Of a stretch of DNA of 53,521 nt, positions 49,028-53,521 are shown piece after piece. Positions within the stretch are counted from its first letter, which is position 1. Each line of letters begins with the position of its first letter. The position numbers and the translations under genes were made by a program. A model generated the notes under the pieces. It was given only the letters and a program-made list of their open reading frames with translations. It was not told where the DNA came from and ran no database searches. The DNA is from Colimorpha sp045576855. Lineage in GTDB: Bacteria; Bacteroidota; Bacteroidia; Bacteroidales; P3. The stretch lies in NCBI GenBank assembly GCA_045576855.1, contig JAZNHG010000022.1:1-53521 (forward strand), read 5' to 3'.

Positions 49028-51154
49028 TTAGAAAAACTTGTTACGCTGATCGGTAATCTTGGCGGCATCGCGCAGCACTTGGGCCACAGGCCAGGCACGA
49101 CGACCGTCGCGCAGGGTCTTATACTGGTACATCTGGACCATACGGCTCAGCTCGGTGCCGTCCGACACGTGGGGCACCTTGCTGTCCACCTGCACCACAT
49201 ACACACCGTTGGAACCCTTCAGCGGGCCCACCAGACCGCTCTTGGTGGCGGCCACGGCAGCTATCACCTTGGGCTCCATGCCGAACTGCTGCATGTTCAT
49301 ATCGCCAAAGGCAATGCTGTCCAGCGTGTCCACCGGCATATTCAAAGCCACAGCAATCGACTGGATGTCCTTGCCACCCTTCACGGCGGCATTGGCACGC
49401 TCCATCAGCACTTGGGCTTTCTTGTCCAGACGCACCTGCTGCTCTATCATCGGACGGGCCTGCTCCAGCGTGGCATAGCCTTTCTTGTACACATCCTTCA
49501 GGGCCACGACGACAAACATGCCGTCGCACTCGTAGACCTGGTCGGCCACAGCGCCCACCTTGGTATCCTCGTTGTAGACCCACTGCACGATGCTGCGGGC
49601 ATTGGAAACACCGGCCATGCGGTCGTCCATCAAGAGCACCTGCGCGTTGCGCACCTGCAGATTCTGTTCGCGGGCGGCGGCATCGAAGGCATCAATAGTG
49701 CGGTTCTGGCCGGCAAACTTGTTGGCCTCGTTGTAGACAGCACGGTTGGTGTTGTTCGAGGGAACAATCTCGCGGGTAATCATGGCTACACGGTACTTCT
49801 TCGAAGCGGGAGTCTTGTCGGTCACCTTCACAATGAAGTAGCCGACACCCTGCGGATGCTCGAAGAGGAAGCTGCTGCCCACCGGCGTATTGACAATCTG
49901 CTCGTTCAGGAAGCCATAGCCACCATCGAGCTGCCAATTCATGTCGCCCTGGGTCTCAGCCTTCTGCGGGTCGTCGCTATAGTCGGCCACAGCCTGCTCG
50001 AAGGTAATCTTCTTGCTGTTAATCAAAGACAGCACACTGTCGGCCAAGTGCTTGGCCTCGTCGTTGGTGCGGGTGATATTGCCACCGGCATTGCTGTTGA
50101 GAACGTAGACCACGCTGGCGCGCAGGCTGTCGGGGCGCACGGCGCTACCCATCACCTTGGCCATCACCCATTCGCCACCCACCATTGTGGGAGCCAGCAT
50201 CTGACCCGGTGCGGCGGCGGCAATCTGCTCGTCGAAGGGGGCGCGGAAGGACGACGCCTTCACATAGCTGGAATCATAGCTGCGGTCCGACTCGGCATTG
50301 ACGAAGAAAGCCATCTCCTCGTCAGGCACGCTCTGGAACTCGTTCCACACCTTCTGCACCTCCTGCTCTATCTCGGCCAGGTCCTCGGCCGTGGGATTCA
50401 CGGGGAAGGTGATGAACTCCACCTCGCGCATCTCCTCGCGGATGCGGAACTCGGCCTTGTGCTCATCGTAGTAAGCCTTATAGTCGGCATCGGTTATCGT
50501 AGCCTCCTCGTCGGTGACACTCATGTAGGGCAGGGCCACCACACGCACATTCGACGCCTCGGCGGCATAGCTGGACACCTTCTCGTTGATTGCCTTGGGC
50601 ATATAGAAACCGGCGGTAAGCAGGGTGACATACTTCTGCTGCTCGCGGTCGGTCTTGACGGCTTTCTCCAGCTCCACCCACTGGCGGCGGCGCATGGTGT
50701 CGATATTGCTGAAGTTCTCAATCCAGTAGTTCACCTGCTGAATGTCGTACACACCCGTCTGCGGGTCGGTAAACGACTGGCGGACATAGGGGTGGATGAA
50801 CTGGCCGACATACATGTCGTTCAGCTCGGCCGGCGTCACCTTCAGACCCAGCTTGGAGGTCTGCTCCTCCATCAGGGTCTCTTCGACAAACTGCTGCCAC
50901 ACCTGCTCGCGCAGCTGCATCTCTACCTCCGAGGGCACTTGGGCCGTCTGGTACTGCATTCTGTAGTTGTCCTCGGCCTCCGCCACCAGCTCGTTGAAGC
51001 GCTGCGACGTCATCGTCGCACCATTCACCTTGCCCACGTCGGGGATGCCTCCATTATTCTTCGTCAGGTCGCCGAGGATGAAAGCCAAAATGGCAATACC
51101 GACAATCGCTACTGCCCATCCCGAATGTTTTCTGATACTTCCAATGATTCCCAT
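49028..51154 (-). CDS. ppiD: PpiD-like peptidylprolyl isomerase (SurA-N domain)
   Basis: 708 residues. An N-terminal membrane anchor (about 12-30) is followed by a SurA-N-like domain (DVGKVNGATMTSQRFNELV), and parvulin-like segments at about 340-450 (GGYGFLNEQIVNTPVG, VGYFIVKVTDK). It would be a periplasmic folding helper held in the inner membrane. It is the first gene of the eight-gene operon and has the extended promoter at 51210. Confidence 0.93.
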   Translation of the reverse strand: MGIIGSIRKHSGWAVAIVGIAILAFILGDLTKNNGGIPDVGKVNGATMTSQRFNELVAEAEDNYRMQYQTAQVPSEVEMQLREQVWQQFVEETLMEEQTSKLGLKVTPAELNDMYVGQFIHPYVRQSFTDPQTGVYDIQQVNYWIENFSNIDTMRRRQWVELEKAVKTDREQQKYVTLLTAGFYMPKAINEKVSSYAAEASNVRVVALPYMSVTDEEATITDADYKAYYDEHKAEFRIREEMREVEFITFPVNPTAEDLAEIEQEVQKVWNEFQSVPDEEMAFFVNAESDRSYDSSYVKASSFRAPFDEQIAAAAPGQMLAPTMVGGEWVMAKVMGSAVRPDSLRASVVYVLNSNAGGNITRTNDEAKHLADSVLSLINSKKITFEQAVADYSDDPQKAETQGDMNWQLDGGYGFLNEQIVNTPVGSSFLFEHPQGVGYFIVKVTDKTPASKKYRVAMITREIVPSNNTNRAVYNEANKFAGQNRTIDAFDAAAREQNLQVRNAQVLLMDDRMAGVSNARSIVQWVYNEDTKVGAVADQVYECDGMFVVVALKDVYKKGYATLEQARPMIEQQVRLDKKAQVLMERANAAVKGGKDIQSIAVALNMPVDTLDSIAFGDMNMQQFGMEPKVIAAVAATKSGLVGPLKGSNGVYVVQVDSKVPHVSDGTELSRMVQMYQYKTLRDGRRAWPVAQVLRDAAKITDQRNKFF

Positions 51155-51209
51155 TTTCTGTAGTGTTAGTTTATTTTTATGTTATAATTCTTTCTTACTT
51201 TTAAGCGTG

Positions 51210-51240
51210 CAAAAATACAAAGAAAAAAGGGAGTGGCGAA
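51210..51240 (-). promoter_or_regulatory. Promoter of the ppiD operon
   Basis: On the minus strand TTTCG, 19 bases, then TATTTTTG (51210-51217) followed by CACGC. Confidence 0.7.
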
Positions 51241-51368
51241 ATTTTTTTTGCCAGCATCCCCACATTGCGCATGCAAACATCATGATATCAGTGCCAAACG
51301 AATACCAAATTTTGCACCTGCAACCCTCGCCCACCCCGTCGGCACAGGGCGCAGAAAGGCATCGGAAA

Positions 51369-51839
51369 CTAAAATTCGAACCCGAAAGGCAACAGGTCGG
51401 CCACGCTGCCAAACACCCGCACGCGACCCTCGTCCACATAGCACAGCACGCGCATCGGATGCCCCTGCCGCTGCTCATACTCCGCCATCACCTGTCGGCA
51501 GGCGCCACAGGGCGATGCCTCGCAGCGCCGGCCTCCGGCATCGACACCCACAATGGCCAACGCCTCGTAGTCGCGCACCGCCGGCCGCTGGGCCGAGGCG
51601 GCGAAAAGCGCCGTGCGTTCGGCACACAAGCCCGACGGGTAGGCCGCGTTCTCCTGGTTGTTGCCCACGACCACGCTGCCGTCGGACAGCCGCAAAGCAG
51701 CGCCCACATGAAACTGGGAATAAGGGGCATACGCCCCGTCGGCGGCACGTATCGCCGCCTCCATCAGCTCGCGGTCGGCCGGTGCCAGGGCGGCCAGGCC
51801 GGCCACTTCCTCATAGCTGATTGTCAATGTCTTCTTCAT
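51369..51839 (-). CDS. cdd: Cytidine deaminase
   Basis: 156 residues. The zinc site is NAAYPSGLCAERTALFAA (with CAE) and SPCGACRQVM (PCxxC). It deaminates cytidine and deoxycytidine for pyrimidine salvage. The ATG overlaps the WbqC-like gene's stop by 4 bp (ATGA). Longer upstream starts would read through that gene in another frame. Confidence 0.97.
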   Translation of the reverse strand: MKKTLTISYEEVAGLAALAPADRELMEAAIRAADGAYAPYSQFHVGAALRLSDGSVVVGNNQENAAYPSGLCAERTALFAASAQRPAVRDYEALAIVGVDAGGRRCEASPCGACRQVMAEYEQRQGHPMRVLCYVDEGRVRVFGSVADLLPFGFEF

Positions 51840-52444
51840 ATAGCGATATCTTTCAGATAATCTCTTGCTTCGGGGCCCATATTCATCAGCAGGTCCACCG
51901 CACTCAGGTTGGGCGCAAAGGGCTGACGGTCGGCAAACACCTGATAGTATGGCGGAAACGCATCGGCCGACAGAGCCACCTTGGGCGAATAGCAGTTGCG
52001 GTAGTCGTCGTCGGACACGGGACTGTAGTCGTCGGTCGGGATGCGTCGGCAGCTGATTTTCAGCGCCCCCAGCAGCCAGTCCAACAGCGACTCGTTCAAG
52101 TCGGCCAACCGCTCGTAGCGTCTCAGCAGCGCGCTCTCCAACCCGTCGCGATAGTACAGAAAATAGGGCGAGGCAGCATAGGCCGCCGTCAGGGTGCGCA
52201 GATGCACCACATTCCACCGCGTGCGGTAGTCGATAGTCACCTCCTCCGTGCGACTATGGTTGCGCCTCACCACCGGCACCGTCAGCGCCCTCACCCCCTC
52301 GGCCGTCATAATCAGCGCCCGGTTGCGGTAGGTCTGCTTTGGAAAAGTCTCCTTCATCTCCATCAGCACCGCCTCGCGACGCGCCAGTGCGGCCACATAG
52401 GCCACCGGCGGCAGATAGGCCGTGCTGAACAACGCAATACTCAT
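51836..52444 (-). CDS. WbqC-family protein
   Basis: 202 residues with the WbqC pattern: FSTAYLPPVAYVAAL at the start, FPKQTYRNRALIMTAEGV, then TIDYRTRWNVVHLRTL and a C-terminal YYQVFADRQPFAPNLSAVDLL. Family members occur near polysaccharide or lipoprotein genes and their chemistry is not clear. Coupled by 4-bp overlaps on both sides. Confidence 0.9.
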   Translation of the reverse strand: MSIALFSTAYLPPVAYVAALARREAVLMEMKETFPKQTYRNRALIMTAEGVRALTVPVVRRNHSRTEEVTIDYRTRWNVVHLRTLTAAYAASPYFLYYRDGLESALLRRYERLADLNESLLDWLLGALKISCRRIPTDDYSPVSDDDYRNCYSPKVALSADAFPPYYQVFADRQPFAPNLSAVDLLMNMGPEARDYLKDIAI

Positions 52445-52854
52445 GCTCCCAGGATGATAGACATCAGTTCCCCCTCATCGAAGTAGAAGTCGATATTGCA
52501 CTCGGGGAAGGTCACCCGGCGTTCGCCCCAGTCCTCGTCGTCCACCTCCTGCTCGGTGTAGCCGTGGCTCACCATCAGCTGCACAATAGCGCGCTCGTCC
52601 ATATCGAACACCCGCTCGCCCAGCAGCGTGCAGTCCTCGTTGCACACGTCGATGCAGGCCAGCACAGGATTCTCGCCCTCGAAGAAGAGCGTCAACCCCC
52701 GTTCGTTGTAGCGCAGCACCGTAGTGGGCTCGTCGGCGGCGTTGTCCATATTCTCCACCTCGTCGGCGGTGCCCAACAGAGCCACCACCTCCTCCACAGG
52801 CATCTGAAAGCGTATATCACCGATACCCTGCTTGATACATAGATTCATATCCAT
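52441..52854 (-). CDS. Small acidic protein of unknown function
   Basis: 137 residues, strongly acidic, with no signal. An N-terminal GIGDIRFQMPVEEVVALLG and a C-terminal NIDFYFDEGELMSIILGA are the clearest features and resemble small immunity-type or SMI1-like proteins only loosely. It is first in the trio with the WbqC-like and cdd genes and overlaps the former (ATGA). The promoter box is at 52879. Confidence 0.75.
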   Translation of the reverse strand: MDMNLCIKQGIGDIRFQMPVEEVVALLGTADEVENMDNAADEPTTVLRYNERGLTLFFEGENPVLACIDVCNEDCTLLGERVFDMDERAIVQLMVSHGYTEQEVDDEDWGERRVTFPECNIDFYFDEGELMSIILGA

Positions 52855-52878
52855 TGCTTTATCGTTTTAATCACGGTG

Positions 52879-52886
52879 CAAATATA
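52879..52886 (-). promoter_or_regulatory. -7 box of the 52854-51369 operon
   Basis: TATATTTG on the minus strand, about 24 bases before the ATG. Confidence 0.65.
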
Positions 52887-52964
52887 CGAAGAAAAAACCA
52901 CCCCGCAAAAAAAATCACCACCCGACCGCCGCAGCACCATCCCCCGCCCTACCGCCCCGACCCT

Positions 52965-53179
52965 CCACAAGTTCCACCAAATCTCGCACCTCCGGCAATC
53001 CGGCTATCCTCCCAGTCCTGGCGGGCTGTAATCCATTAATCCATAGAATTTCCACCTGACGCAGGCGGAATAATTTATAAGATTTACCAGATTTCGCGAG
53101 CGCAGCGAGCAGGCCACCCCCGACCCGGCACCCCGACACTCCACAAGATCCACAAGATCTCGCGAGCGCAGCGAACAGG
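52965..53179. repeat. Imperfect direct repeats before array copy D
   Basis: TCGCGAGCGCAGCGARCAGG occurs at 53094-53113 and 53160-53179. A preceding block of about 35 bp (CCCCGAC-CTCCACAAG-type) occurs at about 52965 and again at about 53128. There is no convincing gene in the 52855-53423 gap. Confidence 0.7.
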
Positions 53180-53188
53180 AGCCACCGC

Positions 53189-53300
53189 CCCGCAAGGCAC
53201 TCAAACTGAGGTCAAAGCAAAGTATTCTCCTACTCATCGCCTACTATCTCTCTACCATTCCCCTACCCTTCCACTACCCGAGTAGGCAATAATTAGGCGT
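53189..53300 (+). repeat. 11-bp palindromic array, copy D
   Basis: The header CGCAAGGCACTCAAACTGAG (53191-53210) is followed by five 11-bp units (53225-53279) and the inverted unit GAGTAGGCAATAATTAG. Confidence 0.85.
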
Positions 53301-53423
53301 ATGTTACGTTATGGTTAGTGGTACATGCGGCGCATCTACCTCGCCAACCCCTGGCAATGCCCTCGATGTCCGCTTGTTACACCGAAGTAAAACATTTGTA
53401 TCACCAACCAAAACCTATTCACT

Positions 53424-53521
53424 ATGGCCAAACAATATGGAAGTTACATGGGCGGCTTCAGCGGCAAGCTGGGGCCCGCCGTCGGCTACCGCTGGAACGG
53501 CATCTGGGTCCTCCGGAGCCG
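53424..53521 (+). CDS. DUF6266 family protein, N-terminal part (3' end outside window)
   Basis: Thirty-two residues are visible, starting MAKQYGSYMGGFSGKLGPAV. The FSGKLGPAVGYRWNGIWVLRS segment is the N-terminal signature of DUF6266 proteins. The frame runs off the end of the window. It pairs with the DUF6266 C-terminus at the left edge; they are separate genes in the same orientation. Confidence 0.75.
   Translation, partial: MAKQYGSYMGGFSGKLGPAVGYRWNGIWVLRS

Noticed and set aside
48959..51163. A 730-codon open frame opposite ppiD
   Set aside because: It mirrors ppiD codons, starts inside the heptamer hairpin and has a biased Leu/His/Gly composition.
51369..52217. A longer version of cytidine deaminase
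   Set aside because: The extension lies within the WbqC-like gene and has no deaminase-like sequence.
53004..53237. Small minus-strand gene with a repeated SLRSR-like pattern
   Set aside because: The repeat in the protein reflects direct DNA repeats. There is no start context and the region is intergenic in style.

Overview
The window reads as a high-GC (by eye about 58%) member of the Bacteroidales. Supporting signs are many TAnnTTTG -7 promoter boxes, A-rich leaders that mostly lack a Shine-Dalgarno sequence, lipoproteins with Bacteroidetes-type signals, a glutaminyl cyclase of the Porphyromonas/Prevotella type, DUF6266, DUF5606 and DUF3467 proteins, and a PyrK/PyrD pair. I saw no rRNA, tRNA, CRISPR array or prophage.

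Layout. 1-966: tail of a DUF6266 protein and a small membrane protein. 1049-7197: a four-gene operon (porin, imelysin-like lipoprotein, diheme DHOR lipoprotein, ResB/CcsA cytochrome c assembly fusion), apparently a periplasmic heme or iron module that carries its own cytochrome maturation factor. 7209-9539 (minus): small membrane protein, EF-P, glutaminyl cyclase, Rieske-like lipoprotein. 9789-10621: DUF3467 and a phosphopantetheinyl transferase. 11064-13358: a Sua5/TsaC-like gene divergent from a peptide transporter. 13542-17219: S21, L28, MutY, SSB, HPF, XerC. 17643-19255: 3-aminobutyryl-CoA ammonia-lyase, a MITE-like element and a DUF5714 lipoprotein. 19603-24755: an AT-richer accessory island (WG-repeat lipoprotein, two secreted proteins with duplicated domains, AAA ATPase). 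24928-29155: a CoA-transferase alpha subunit divergent from an operon of a secreted protein, GtrA, an aminotransferase and a REP-type (RAYT-like) transposase. 29277-31802: four AT-richer secreted or lipoprotein genes. 32584-35630: HxlR regulator, SirTM sirtuin, zinc macrodomain, FMN split-barrel protein and cupin. 35799-41179: thioesterase, Ser/Arg-rich secreted protein, MetG, lipoprotein, DUF5606. 41593-51154: an overlapping envelope/pyrimidine operon (ppiD, M23, dxr, rseP, lptG, pyrK, pyrD, kinase). 51369-52854: a coupled trio ending in cytidine deaminase. 53424-end: the start of a second DUF6266 gene.

The least explained structure lies between genes. Five loci carry arrays of exactly five 11-bp units; four of these share a header and end in inverted units, so they form one dispersed element family. 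Separately, seven tracts of 7-bp units occur, two of them inside coding sequences where a change of one unit would shift the frame. Other notable points are the reduced SirTM-macrodomain ADP-ribosylation operon, palindromes that sit on promoters, and promoters placed so close to start codons that the mRNAs should be leaderless.
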